64,000 bases of DNA from Cesiribacteraceae bacterium YIM B00369 (GCA_017948555.1 JAFMYY010000020.1:1-64000); one strand, 5' to 3'; counted from the first letter of the stretch, positions 8,985 through 18,349 are shown. Notes: generated by a model not told the origin, from the letters alone. Made by a program: numbers and translations.

Positions 8985-10349
8985 TTAACTATTTTGCATT
9001 AAAGTAAGTCCTTCTCTCAGAATTGCCTGCACATCGTGTTTGGAAACATCCACAAACTCACACAGGGCCAAATCTTCCTCTATCACCTCGTAGATGCCCA
9101 ATCCTTCCATTTCGTCATAATCTTCGGCCATAATGGCTTTCAAAAGGTAGGTCGGGAGGATATCCATCGGCACTACTTTTTCAAATACGCCGGTCGACAC
9201 AAAGGCACGTTCCTCGCCTTTTGTGTTAGTATCTATCACAAACTCTTTCTTAGGATTCAGGAACCCGAGCAGGCCGAATGCGCGGTGAAAGCTTGGCTGT
9301 TCCATCGTAGGCTTAAGCCATCCCAGGAAGTCGTAATAATTTCCTTCAGGAATAACGGTTACCATGTTATGATAATAGCCAAGGTAACCATCTTTCTCCA
9401 CCTTTTCGCCGGTAAGCACGTTACCGCTAATGTAGCGCACATTATCTGACTTGATATTGCCTTCCACAAAACGGTTTATGCAGGCACCGGTGTAAGTACG
9501 GTAATACTGCGGGGTTTTAACTTCCGAGCCAACCAGGGAAATAATTTTAGAGGCATCATATATTCCTTCAAGAAATAGTTTTCCTATCTGGATTACACCC
9601 AATGGATTCACCGTCCATACAATATCTCCCTTACCGATAGGATCGATATGGTGAATATGCACACCTACGTTTCCCGCAGGATGCTTTCCGCTGAACTTGT
9701 TGATGGTAACATTTTTAGCCTGAGAGAATACTGGCGAAACTTCTGCATCAGCATTAACGCCAAGATTTATTGCTCCTGTTGTTAATTGCCTCAGCACTTC
9801 AATACCAGCCTGGAAATATTTTTCCTGCCCTTTTACAAGAAAATCATAATCAGGAGCAAGAGGGTGAGTATCGAAAGAAGAGATAAAAATCGATTTGGGA
9901 TTATCTTCCGGGTTTGCAATAGTGCCATACGGACGCTGAACAATATTCGGCCACACGCCACTTTTAAGCATTGTTTCGAGCACGATTTCCCTGCTCAGGC
10001 CGGCAATGTCAGACACTGACTTTTTCGGAAACGTTTCGTATACAATTTCCTTATCTGCCAGTATTTTAATTTCAAGAAGCTTGCGTTTTGCACCACGTTT
10101 AACTTCCACCACTTCACCACTGACCGGTGCGGTAAACATTACGCTTTCCATTTTCCTGTCATAGAGAATGGGCGTTCCGGCTTTAACAGTATCTCCTTCA
10201 TTCACCAAAAGTTTAGGTCTTTTGATGCCATGAAAGTCGGTGGGCTTCAGGGCAAAAGTCTCCGGAATGATATCTCCCGCGAGTCTCTTTTCTGCCTTAC
10301 CAGCCAGATTTATATTAAATCCTTTTCTGAGCTTGATAACTTTCGACAT
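8985..10349 (-). CDS. nqrA: Na+-translocating NADH:quinone reductase subunit A
   Basis: The ATG at 10349 (MSKVIKLRKG) matches where NqrA proteins begin and gives 454 residues; an in-frame TTG five codons upstream is less likely. The N-terminal half shows the barrel-sandwich blocks of NqrA (GDTVKAGTPIL, FTAPVSGEVVEVKRG), followed by the Rossmann-like and C-terminal domains. NqrA is the soluble cytoplasmic subunit implicated in quinone binding. It is the first gene of the nqr operon. Confidence 0.95.
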   Translation of the reverse strand: MSKVIKLRKGFNINLAGKAEKRLAGDIIPETFALKPTDFHGIKRPKLLVNEGDTVKAGTPILYDRKMESVMFTAPVSGEVVEVKRGAKRKLLEIKILADKEIVYETFPKKSVSDIAGLSREIVLETMLKSGVWPNIVQRPYGTIANPEDNPKSIFISSFDTHPLAPDYDFLVKGQEKYFQAGIEVLRQLTTGAINLGVNADAEVSPVFSQAKNVTINKFSGKHPAGNVGVHIHHIDPIGKGDIVWTVNPLGVIQIGKLFLEGIYDASKIISLVGSEVKTPQYYRTYTGACINRFVEGNIKSDNVRYISGNVLTGEKVEKDGYLGYYHNMVTVIPEGNYYDFLGWLKPTMEQPSFHRAFGLLGFLNPKKEFVIDTNTKGEERAFVSTGVFEKVVPMDILPTYLLKAIMAEDYDEMEGLGIYEVIEEDLALCEFVDVSKHDVQAILREGLTLMQNS

Positions 10350-10389
10350 TTTACTATTTATCAAATGTAGTTTATCGTATAAAACGCTG

Positions 10390-10397
10390 CAAAAATA
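10390..10397 (-). promoter_or_regulatory. Possible -7 element for the nqr operon
   Basis: On the minus strand this reads TATTTTTG, fitting the Bacteroidota -7 consensus TAnnTTTG. It lies about 40 nt upstream of nqrA. No well-spaced -33 TTG is evident, so confidence is limited. Confidence 0.4.
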
Positions 10398-10472
10398 GTA
10401 AATTTTGCGACAATAAAAACAGCATATTTCATTTTAATGCTACCTCTCTGCTGCCACGCAATTTGTAATTTT

Positions 10473-11381
10473 TCAGAGGTCTGCAGAAACAGCCACCCCG
10501 GCGCCCATTTGCCTGATATGCCCCGCAACCCGCTCCATTAACCACATAGGAGTGGAGGTTGCTCCGCAAATCCCGACACTTGTTGCATTTTCAAACCAGC
10601 CGGTTTCCAGTTCCGACTCATTCTCAATAAAATAACTATCCGGATTATGCTGCCTGCACACGCTGTACAGGGCTTTACCATTGGAACTTTTCTTTCCGCT
10701 CACAAAAACTATTACATCGTGCAGCTGGGAAAAACGGGTAAGCTGAGGCTCACGGTTACTCACCTGCCTGCAAATACTGTCATTTGCGTTGAAATCAACC
10801 ACATTCAGCACTCCTCCCCTGGCCGCTTTCAGCCGCTCTTCTATTTTTGCTTTAATATCATAAAAGCCTTTGGTGCTCTTGGTAGTCTGGCTGAACAGGG
10901 TTACGGGCCGGCTAAAGTTCACCTGCTCCAGATCTTCCGCAGTTGTAACCACAATAGCTTCCTTATTCGTCTGTCCGGTTAAACCCACTACCTCCGCATG
11001 CCCCTTCTGCCCGTAAATAATTACCTGCCCGTCCACCTCCTGCATTTTATCATAAGCATGCTTTACTCTGTTCTGGAGCTTTAACACCACAGGGCAGGAA
11101 GCATCAATGAGTTCGATATTATTCCTGAGTGCCAGCTGGTAGGTTTCAGGAGGCTCCCCATGCGCACGGATCAATACTTTACAGTTGTGTAATTGCTGAA
11201 GTTGTTCCCGGTCAATAATACGGAGCCCCTTCTCATAAAGCCGCTGCACCTCCATGTCGTTATGAACTATATCTCCGAGACAGTACAGGAGACCATCGCT
11301 TTCCATTTCATCCTCAGCCATTTGAATGGCAAACTCAACTCCAAAGCAATAGCCTGAATTTTTATCAATAGTTACTTCCAT
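10473..11381 (-). CDS. ispH: 4-hydroxy-3-methylbut-2-enyl diphosphate reductase
   Basis: The 302-residue protein carries the three cysteines that hold the IspH iron-sulfur cluster: C12 (GYCFGV), C96 (DASCPVV) and C204 (DSICRQVSNR). Other family blocks are RAHGEPP and YGQKGHAEVVGL. IspH performs the last step of the non-mevalonate isoprenoid pathway, giving IPP and DMAPP. ispF of the same pathway is elsewhere in this window (25.2 kb). It lies downstream of cmk on the same strand, 63 nt away, a pairing also seen in other bacteria. Confidence 0.95.
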   Translation of the reverse strand: MEVTIDKNSGYCFGVEFAIQMAEDEMESDGLLYCLGDIVHNDMEVQRLYEKGLRIIDREQLQQLHNCKVLIRAHGEPPETYQLALRNNIELIDASCPVVLKLQNRVKHAYDKMQEVDGQVIIYGQKGHAEVVGLTGQTNKEAIVVTTAEDLEQVNFSRPVTLFSQTTKSTKGFYDIKAKIEERLKAARGGVLNVVDFNANDSICRQVSNREPQLTRFSQLHDVIVFVSGKKSSNGKALYSVCRQHNPDSYFIENESELETGWFENATSVGICGATSTPMWLMERVAGHIRQMGAGVAVSADL

Positions 11382-11444
11382 AGTATAATTTTCCTGTCAC
11401 TTATATTAACAGTTAACAAAAGCGCCTGCACTCATACAACCAGA

Positions 11445-12128
11445 TTAACTTTCTATGATTTTTGTAGCCGCAAGGTTCAATATCATATCTACCTGTTCAT
11501 CAAGAGTAATGTGGGTGGTATCAATTTCAAATGCATCAGCAGCTTTGCGGAGAGGGTTTTCTTTACGGGTGGTATCAATATGATCTCTCTTCTCCAGGTT
11601 TTCTTTTACCCGCCCCAGGTCTACCAGCTGGTCTTTCTCCAGCAGCTCCTTTTGCCGTCTGGCTGCTCTTGCATCAAAATCAGCTGTCATAAATATTTTC
11701 AGCTCCGCATCAGGAAAAACCGCTGTTCCGATATCTCTCCCATCCATCACCACTCCTTTTTTCTTCCCCATTTTCCGCTGCAGCTCCGTCATACAGTTTC
11801 TTACAGAAGCAAGCGCACTTACCTCGCTTACTTTATCCGAAACGCTCATGGTTCTTATTTTCCGCTCCACATTAAGGCCATTCAGGTAAGTTTCATTCTC
11901 CTCTGTTTTGCCGTTATGGTGGAACTCTATCAGGATTTGTTTAAGAGCATCTTCAACTGCCTTTGGGTTGGTAAGATTAACATAATGCTCAAGAAAGTAA
12001 TAGGTAACCGCCCGGTACATAGCCCCGGTATCAATATAAGCGTAATTTAATTTGGCAGCTACCCTTTTGGCTGTGGAGCTTTTCCCGCAGGCAGAATATC
12101 CGTCTATGGCAATTACTATTCTTTTCAT
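11445..12128 (-). CDS. cmk: Cytidylate kinase
   Basis: The 227-residue protein has a P-loop GYSACGKSS (10-18), the conserved IDTGAMYRA block (about 32-40) and MDGRDIGTAVFP (about 128-139), all typical of (d)CMP kinases. It phosphorylates CMP and dCMP with ATP. It lies between a 47-residue lipoprotein gene 91 nt upstream and ispH downstream, all on the minus strand. Confidence 0.95.
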   Translation of the reverse strand: MKRIVIAIDGYSACGKSSTAKRVAAKLNYAYIDTGAMYRAVTYYFLEHYVNLTNPKAVEDALKQILIEFHHNGKTEENETYLNGLNVERKIRTMSVSDKVSEVSALASVRNCMTELQRKMGKKKGVVMDGRDIGTAVFPDAELKIFMTADFDARAARRQKELLEKDQLVDLGRVKENLEKRDHIDTTRKENPLRKAADAFEIDTTHITLDEQVDMILNLAATKIIES

Positions 12129-12219
12129 CCAATCCTTTTTTGTCTTACAGGTATTTACCTACACTTATATACCGGTCCTGAACTTTTAAGCTTACCCAAC
12201 AATCCCGTTCCGTCATTGT

Positions 12220-12363
12220 TTAACAATCTTTAATGGGACAGGGAATGGGCCCTCTTTTTGGCTGTTTTCTTCCTCCTTTACTTGTCTGGCAGGCATTGAG
12301 GCTTAACGACAGCACAATAATCAAATATAGAAATTTTTTAAGGCCTGTTCTGAAATTTTCCAT
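12220..12363 (-). CDS. Small lipoprotein, 47 residues, ending in a Cys-Pro motif
   Basis: An ATG at 12363 opens a 47-codon frame ending at TAA (12220). The product has a basic start (MENFRTGLKK), a hydrophobic core (FLYLIIVLSLS) and a lipobox LNAC with C25 as the lipidated residue. The mature part is only 23 residues, basic, and ends in RGPIPCPIKDC with two further cysteines. The complete lipoprotein signal and sensible composition argue for a real gene. It is upstream of cmk and probably shares its transcript. A -7-like element lies just upstream. Function is unknown. Confidence 0.75.
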   Translation of the reverse strand: MENFRTGLKKFLYLIIVLSLSLNACQTSKGGRKQPKRGPIPCPIKDC

Positions 12364-12378
12364 AATTTTAAGTCGATG

Positions 12379-12386
12379 CAAATATA
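12379..12386 (-). promoter_or_regulatory. Possible -7 element for the small lipoprotein-cmk-ispH genes
   Basis: On the minus strand the sequence is TATATTTG, matching TAnnTTTG, 15 nt upstream of the small lipoprotein ATG. A matching -33 element was not found at the right distance. Confidence 0.4.
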
Positions 12387-12462
12387 AAAATTAATAACTC
12401 CATATCGGCCTTTATAACAAAATAGTTCCTGAAACTATTGCATCTATAAAACCTTTTTTACC

Positions 12463-14100
12463 GTGAAGAAGCAAACAGAAATTATCCGGGGCAAACTTGT
12501 AAAAATCAGAGAAAAACAGCTTTTACCTGCAGAAATAACCTATTCCAAAGGCAAAATTATAGCTGTCCGCCAGGTGGAAGAGGTTCCGGATGTATATATT
12601 CTCCCTCCTTTTACAGATGCCCATGTGCATATTGAAAGCTCCATGCTGGTACCTTCCGAATTTGCCCGCCTTGCCGTGGTGCATGGTACCGGAGCCACCG
12701 TATCTGACCCGCACGAAATTGGAAATGTACTCGGCACCCGGGGAGTAAACTACATGCTGGAGAACGGCAGGAAAGTGCCTTTTAAATTTTACTTCGGCGC
12801 CCCATCCTGTGTTCCTGCCACCCCCTTTGAAACAGCAGGCGCTGTTATCAGCCCGTCTGACATTGAAGAGCTTTTCCAAAACCCTGAAATTAAATATCTG
12901 GCAGAAATGATGAACTGGCCGGGAGTGCTCCAACAGGATGCTGATGTTATGGAGAAAATACGGATTGCGCAAAAATACAAGCGGCCTGTGGACGGGCATG
13001 CCCCCGGCTTGAAAGGAGAGCAGGCCCGTGCCTATGCCGAAGCAGGAATCAGCACCGACCATGAGTGTTTCACAGCAGAAGAAGCGCTGGATAAGCTGAA
13101 GAGCGGAATGAAAATACTGATACGGGAAGGCAGTGCGGCAAAAAATTTCGAAGCACTGGTGGAATTACTGCATGAGCATTCATCCGAAATAATGTTCTGC
13201 TCCGACGACAAACACCCCGACAACCTGGTGGAAGGGCACATAAACCAGCTCGTAGCCCGTGCAGTTGCAAAAGGGGTGGATGTATTTAAAGCCCTCCGGG
13301 CAGCCTGTATTAATCCTGTGGAGCATTACAAACTGGATGTGGGCCTGCTACAGGAGGGCGATCCTGCCGATTTTATTTTGGTGAAAGACCTGAAGGATTT
13401 TAAAGTCCTGAAAACATACCTGAATGGCCGTTTGGTAGCCAGCGAAGGAAAGAGCCTGATTGAGAGGGTGAAAAACGAGGTAATTAACCAGTTCGAGGCC
13501 TCTCCCGTAAGGGCAGAGCAGCTGCGCGTAAAAGCAGAGGGCGAAAACCTTCGGGTAATAGAAGCCATGGACGGTCAGCTCATCACAAATCAGCTTATTT
13601 TACCTGCCACCATAAAAGATGGCTTTGTAACCAGCAACCCTGCACAGGATATACTCAAACTTGTGGTACTGAACAGGTATAATAACAACCAGCCTTCCGT
13701 AGCCTTCATAAAAGGATTTGGCTTGCAAAAAGGAGCCCTTGCCTCTACAGTCGCCCACGATTCACACAACATTATTGCGGCAGGCAGCAGCGATGAGGAG
13801 CTGGCTAAGGCAATCAACTTGTTGATTGGGGCAAAAGGAGGTGTTTCCGCTGTTTCAGGCACCAAAGAAGAAGTACTGCCCCTGCCGGTGGCCGGCCTTA
13901 TGTCGCCCGATGACGGATATTCCGTTGCTGCGGCCTATTCCTCCATAGACGCAATGGCTAAAAAGGAAATGGGCAGCAAGCTTGATTCCCCCTTCATGAC
14001 CCTCAGCTTTATGGCCCTGCTGGTTATTCCCTCCCTCAAGCTGAGCGACAAAGGCCTCTTCAATGGCGATAAATTTGAATTCAGCAGTAATTTTGCCTGA
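12463..14100 (+). CDS. ade: Adenine deaminase
   Basis: The 545-residue protein is an amidohydrolase of the adenine deaminase (Ade/AdeC) family. It has metal-binding DAHVHIESS (52-60), GHAPGL (178-183), STDHE (197-201) and SDDKH (247-251), followed by the C-terminal domain with SHNIIAAGS typical of the family. It converts adenine to hypoxanthine and ammonia for purine salvage. The start is GTG. Length fits the family. It is transcribed divergently from the small lipoprotein-cmk genes and is followed by a bidirectional terminator. Confidence 0.92.
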   Translation: MKKQTEIIRGKLVKIREKQLLPAEITYSKGKIIAVRQVEEVPDVYILPPFTDAHVHIESSMLVPSEFARLAVVHGTGATVSDPHEIGNVLGTRGVNYMLENGRKVPFKFYFGAPSCVPATPFETAGAVISPSDIEELFQNPEIKYLAEMMNWPGVLQQDADVMEKIRIAQKYKRPVDGHAPGLKGEQARAYAEAGISTDHECFTAEEALDKLKSGMKILIREGSAAKNFEALVELLHEHSSEIMFCSDDKHPDNLVEGHINQLVARAVAKGVDVFKALRAACINPVEHYKLDVGLLQEGDPADFILVKDLKDFKVLKTYLNGRLVASEGKSLIERVKNEVINQFEASPVRAEQLRVKAEGENLRVIEAMDGQLITNQLILPATIKDGFVTSNPAQDILKLVVLNRYNNNQPSVAFIKGFGLQKGALASTVAHDSHNIIAAGSSDEELAKAINLLIGAKGGVSAVSGTKEEVLPLPVAGLMSPDDGYSVAAAYSSIDAMAKKEMGSKLDSPFMTLSFMALLVIPSLKLSDKGLFNGDKFEFSSNFA

Positions 14101-14101
14101 C

Positions 14102-14152
14102 AAAAAAAAGAGAAGAGCATATTTTAAAGCTCTTCTCTTCTATATTTTTTCA
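14102..14152. terminator. Bidirectional terminator between ade and the L,D-transpeptidase gene
   Basis: AGAGAAGAGC (14109-14118) and GCTCTTCTCT (14129-14138) form a perfect 10-bp stem. A T-rich tail follows on the plus strand, and eight A residues before the stem give a U-run on the minus strand. It serves both converging genes. Confidence 0.85.
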
Positions 14153-14177
14153 AAGCCCTTCAGACAGGCTTCTCTGT

Positions 14178-14987
14178 TTATAAAGCACTTACAATTTCTT
14201 CCTGCTCATTTAACTCCGGTGCACCTTCAGTGGCAAGCAGATAATCAATGGCTCTCATTTCATTCAGTAAGGCCGACTTTTGCAGGTATCCATTATCAGG
14301 GTAATAAATAAAAACACAGCTTCCGTCTGCTATGGCATTAATCACTCCATCAGAAACCTCTCTTGATACAGCAGGGCACCCAAAGCTCCTGCCAAGGCGG
14401 CCCATACTTTTAACAAACTCTTTGCTTACATAATCGGCTCCATGTATAACCACGGCCCTTGCCATAGCCATATCATTATAACCTGCTTCCTGTCCGCTAA
14501 GGCGAAGGCTCAGGCCATGCTTGCCTGTATATTTTTGCGCAGTAACATAAAAACCAAGGCTGCTCATATTGCTGTTCATGATATTGGAAAAGGTGGTAGC
14601 CATATTACCCCCACTGTTTTTTCCGTGGGCTACAAGCTCATGGAATAACACTTTTTTATTTTTCAGGTCAATGATCCACAGCCTTTCCTGAGTGGAAGGA
14701 AGGCTGAAATCTATGCAGCTAAGGATATCGGGCTTCGACAGCTTATTTTCTTTCTTTAAATTAAGATAACCAATAAAAGCTTTCCTGAATACCTCATACT
14801 GAGGCTTTTCTCCGGTACCGTAATCAATCGTATTATACAGTTCCATGAAACGTTCTTCTGCCATCCGGCTTTTCAGTTCGGCCGAAAAGGAGTTTTCAGT
14901 ATCAGATCCGGAAGTATTTAAACCGGGTAAGGCAAATACAGAAAAAGATAAAGACAGTAAGCAGCATGTAAGCAGTAATTTCTTCAT
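14178..14987 (-). CDS. Secreted murein L,D-transpeptidase-like (YkuD-type) protein
   Basis: The ATG at 14987 (MKKLLLTCCL) starts a clean signal peptide (hydrophobic to about residue 19, ending FALPG) and gives 269 residues; an in-frame TTG further upstream would bury the signal. The catalytic region has HGADYVS (182-188) and GRSFGCPAV (199-207), with C204 as nucleophile, as in the L,D-transpeptidase catalytic domain family. Such enzymes cross-link or modify peptidoglycan stem peptides in the periplasm. It stands alone on the minus strand. Confidence 0.85.
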   Translation of the reverse strand: MKKLLLTCCLLSLSFSVFALPGLNTSGSDTENSFSAELKSRMAEERFMELYNTIDYGTGEKPQYEVFRKAFIGYLNLKKENKLSKPDILSCIDFSLPSTQERLWIIDLKNKKVLFHELVAHGKNSGGNMATTFSNIMNSNMSSLGFYVTAQKYTGKHGLSLRLSGQEAGYNDMAMARAVVIHGADYVSKEFVKSMGRLGRSFGCPAVSREVSDGVINAIADGSCVFIYYPDNGYLQKSALLNEMRAIDYLLATEGAPELNEQEEIVSAL

Positions 14988-15166
14988 AAGGAACTTCAGG
15001 TTTTTCTTTGAAAGATTTTTTTTTGCTATCCTCTTCCCCAACAGCCCTGGCTCCTTATCCGTTCACCATATACTGCTTTTCTCATAACAAAAATGAATTA
15101 ATATACCATTCACACCACCTCTTATTAATCTTCCGTACAATAAGCTCTTATCAGCTGATTAACCAA

Positions 15167-15197
15167 TTGGCACATAGCTAAAATAACTCTATCTTTG
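15167..15197 (+). promoter_or_regulatory. Bacteroidota-type promoter of the ABC-F gene
   Basis: TTG (15167-15169), a 20-nt spacer and TATCTTTG (15190-15197) fit the Bacteroidota sigma consensus. The ATG begins only 5 nt after the -7 element, so the transcript is expected to be leaderless or nearly so. Confidence 0.7.
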
Positions 15198-15201
15198 TAA
15201 C

Positions 15202-17109
15202 ATGAATCATTTATCGGTTGAGAACCTTCGTAAAAGCTTTAATGAGAAAACCCTTTTCTCAGAAATAACCTTTGGCATTAGTCAGGGACAAAAAGTAGCC
15301 CTTGTAGGACATAACGGATGCGGAAAATCCACTCTTTTGCGCATTATTTCAGGACATGAAACCACAGATACCGGCCAGGTGGTATTTGCCAATGACCTGC
15401 GTGTGGCATACCTGCACCAAAACCCCTTCTTCAGAGAGGGCGACACGGTAAAAGAAGCCGTTTTCGACCGGCAAAACCCTTTGCTGGCACTTGTTTCAGA
15501 CTATGAATATTATATGAAGCTTTCTGAAACCGACCCTGCTGCCGGCGAAAAACTCCAGGACCTGCTGCCTGCAATGGAAGCCCATAATGCCTGGGATTAC
15601 GAAAGCCAGGTGCAGCAGATTCTTGGCAAACTGGGAATCCACGACATGGACCAGAAGGTAAACCAGCTAAGCGGCGGGCAGAAAAAGAGAGTTTCTCTGG
15701 CCAAAACACTAATTGAAAAGCCTGATTTTCTGATTCTCGATGAACCCACTAACCACCTTGACCTTGAAACCATCGAGTGGCTGGAGGAGTACCTGGCCAA
15801 AGCGCAGTTAACCCTTTTAATGGTTACCCACGACCGCTATTTCCTGGAAAGGGTAACCAACGAGATTTTAGAACTTGACGGCGGCTCTCTTTACAAATAC
15901 AAAGGGAACTACAGTTACTACCTGGAGAAGAAAGCAGAAAGAGAGCAAATGCAGGCTACAGAGGTAGACAAAGCCCGCAACCTTATGCGCAAAGAGCTTG
16001 ACTGGGTGCGCCGCCAGCCAAAAGCTAGGGGCACCAAGGCAAAATACCGCATGGATGCCTTTGAAGATACCAAAGAAAAAGCAAGCCAGAAGCTGGGCCG
16101 TGCACAAATGGAACTGGATGTGAAAACCAGCCGTGTAGGTGGCAAGATTATGGAGATTAAAAAAATCTCCAAATCATTTGAAGGAAAACAGCTCTTCAGG
16201 GATTTCAGCTATACCTTTAAAAAAGGTGACAGAATAGGGGTGATCGGGAAAAACGGAATGGGAAAATCGACCTTCCTCAATACCCTTACCGGAAAAATTA
16301 AGCCCGACACCGGAGAAATTGATACCGGCGGAACCACTGTTTTTGGCTATTACACACAGGATGAGCAGGTCTTTAACCCGGAGCACCGGATTATTGACGT
16401 GGTTAAGGAAGTAGCGGAAGTAATAGAAACCGGCAGCGGAAAGCAATTAACGGCCAGCCAGTTCCTGAATTACTTTCAGTTTCCTCCGGCGGTGCAATAT
16501 ACCCCTGTAGGCAAGCTTAGCGGTGGCGAAAAGCGTCGCCTGCAGTTGCTGCGGGTCCTGATTAAGAGCCCGAACTTCCTGATTCTCGATGAACCTACCA
16601 ACGACTTGGATATTACCACTCTTAACATCCTGGAAGAGTACCTGGAGAATTTCGGAGGCAGCCTTATAATCGTTTCTCACGACCGTTATTTCATGGACCG
16701 GCTTGTAGAACACCTCTTTGTTTTTGAAGGAGACGGCGAGCTCAGGGACTTCTATGGCAACTATACCGACTACCGGGAAACAAAAGCGGAAGAAGAGGCT
16801 GCGGAGAAAAAGGCCCCGGAAAAGAAATCCGATTCGCCTGCCGCAGTTAAAACTGCTCCTGCAGCCCAGCCAGCTGCTGATAAAACAGAGAAAAGAAAAT
16901 TAAGCTTTAAGGAACAGCGCGAGTTTAGTGAGCTGGAAAAGGAAATTGCTACGCTGGAAAAAAAGAAAGTGCAGTTTACCGAAAAAATGAACCAGGGGCA
17001 ACCCGGCCATCAGGAACTGATTGACTGGGCGCAGGAACTGGAGCAGATTAACAAAACGCTGGAAGAAAAAGAACTGCGCTGGCTGGAACTCAGCGAATTC
17101 GCAGGTTAA
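15202..17109 (+). CDS. ABC-F family ATPase, Uup-like
   Basis: The protein has 635 residues, two ABC ATPase domains and no membrane segments. Domain 1 has Walker A GHNGCGKST (36-44) and LSGGQKKR. Domain 2 has GKNGMGKST (about 348-356) and LSGGEKRR. Both have ILDEPTNxLD. A basic linker separates the domains, and a charged C-terminal coiled coil (about 535-635) is typical of Uup. ABC-F proteins bind the ribosome and resolve stalls; Uup is also linked to DNA and ribosome maintenance. An alanine/lysine-rich stretch precedes the coiled coil. Confidence 0.9.
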   Translation: MNHLSVENLRKSFNEKTLFSEITFGISQGQKVALVGHNGCGKSTLLRIISGHETTDTGQVVFANDLRVAYLHQNPFFREGDTVKEAVFDRQNPLLALVSDYEYYMKLSETDPAAGEKLQDLLPAMEAHNAWDYESQVQQILGKLGIHDMDQKVNQLSGGQKKRVSLAKTLIEKPDFLILDEPTNHLDLETIEWLEEYLAKAQLTLLMVTHDRYFLERVTNEILELDGGSLYKYKGNYSYYLEKKAEREQMQATEVDKARNLMRKELDWVRRQPKARGTKAKYRMDAFEDTKEKASQKLGRAQMELDVKTSRVGGKIMEIKKISKSFEGKQLFRDFSYTFKKGDRIGVIGKNGMGKSTFLNTLTGKIKPDTGEIDTGGTTVFGYYTQDEQVFNPEHRIIDVVKEVAEVIETGSGKQLTASQFLNYFQFPPAVQYTPVGKLSGGEKRRLQLLRVLIKSPNFLILDEPTNDLDITTLNILEEYLENFGGSLIIVSHDRYFMDRLVEHLFVFEGDGELRDFYGNYTDYRETKAEEEAAEKKAPEKKSDSPAAVKTAPAAQPAADKTEKRKLSFKEQREFSELEKEIATLEKKKVQFTEKMNQGQPGHQELIDWAQELEQINKTLEEKELRWLELSEFAG

Positions 17110-17180
17110 GGGCCAAAAGCAGGATTGCGGGTTTGGTGAGAATGTAGTATGTTGCCGCATCTAACAGTATACATACCTGC

Positions 17181-18227
17181 ATGAAAAAAATAAGGCGGAG
17201 CAAAAAAGAAGTACTTCTTTTACAGGAAACCCTTCAGGAGTGGCAGGAAAAAGGCTACCTCACTGATACTAAAAAAGAAGAAATGGAGAGCAGCCTCGAA
17301 ACCACCAGTTTTAACTGGAAAGATATCGCTACCTCCTCCTTCTTTTTTGCCGTGGCCAGTATGCTTATTGCCATTATAGCTCTTTTTGCAGACAGGTGGC
17401 TGATGCGGGCGGTGAACCAGGTAGTGGAAACCCCGGATGGTTTTAAAAGCCTTACCCTTGCTGTTGTGGCAGTAATTTTATTCCTGCTGGGCTGGCAAAA
17501 GAAAAGAAAACAGGCAACAAGCTTCTACAGCAACGAAACCTTATTTGCACTGGGGGCTTTCTTTACTGCGCTTTCCATCGGCTACCTGGGCACTGCCATT
17601 GGCAACAGTTATGGCCTGATACCAAAACTGCTGATTCTGGCTTCCTGTATCTATTTTACGCTGGCAATTTTGCTCCGCTCACAGCTGATATGGATGTTCG
17701 GCATTGTTTCCCTGGCTGCCTGGTTCGGGTCGGCCACAGCTGTCAGCAGCGACTGGAGACCTTACTACCGTGGAATGAACTATCCCCTCCGCTTTGTTAT
17801 TTTCGGAGGCTTACTTACCGGACTGAGCTTTTTGCTCCCTTACGGCCGCTTAACTACTATATTTTTCAGAATAACACAGATTATTGGTTTAAGCTGCCTG
17901 CTTTTTTCCCTTTGGCTGATGTCCATATTCGGAAATATGGCCAGCTTCGACCTTTGGGAGCAGGCATCGCAAAGCAAATTCCTTGGCTGGTCGTTTTTGC
18001 TGCTGGTATTTTCCCTGCTAACGGCAATGTGGGGCCACCGTCAGAAGAAATACAGCATCCGCGACCTGGGTATCAGCTTTTTTATTATCAATTTATACAC
18101 CCGCTATATAGAATACTGCTGGCCCGTTCTCCCGAAAGCAATTTTCTTCACCCTTATGGCTCTCTCCTTCTGGCTTATCGGCAAACAGGCTGAGCGCATC
18201 TGGAAATTTGGCAAAAAGTTGTTATAG
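17181..18227 (+). CDS. DUF2157-like multi-pass membrane protein
   Basis: The 348-residue protein starts with a soluble, charged arm of about 50 residues that includes a helical LQEWQEKGYLT segment of the kind found in DUF2157 proteins. It is followed by about nine or ten hydrophobic helices. No catalytic motif is seen and function is unknown. It lies 71 nt after the ABC-F gene on the same strand and may be read through from it. Confidence 0.7.
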   Translation: MKKIRRSKKEVLLLQETLQEWQEKGYLTDTKKEEMESSLETTSFNWKDIATSSFFFAVASMLIAIIALFADRWLMRAVNQVVETPDGFKSLTLAVVAVILFLLGWQKKRKQATSFYSNETLFALGAFFTALSIGYLGTAIGNSYGLIPKLLILASCIYFTLAILLRSQLIWMFGIVSLAAWFGSATAVSSDWRPYYRGMNYPLRFVIFGGLLTGLSFLLPYGRLTTIFFRITQIIGLSCLLFSLWLMSIFGNMASFDLWEQASQSKFLGWSFLLLVFSLLTAMWGHRQKKYSIRDLGISFFIINLYTRYIEYCWPVLPKAIFFTLMALSFWLIGKQAERIWKFGKKLL

Positions 18228-18349
18228 GCTGGCAATAAGCTCAAACTATAATGGCTCCGGGATTTCATTTTGCTCTCTTTGAAAAATCTGATTATATTTC
18301 GGATTGAATAGCCGGTCTGCTTCTTACTGACCAGCTCTTATTGCAATCG

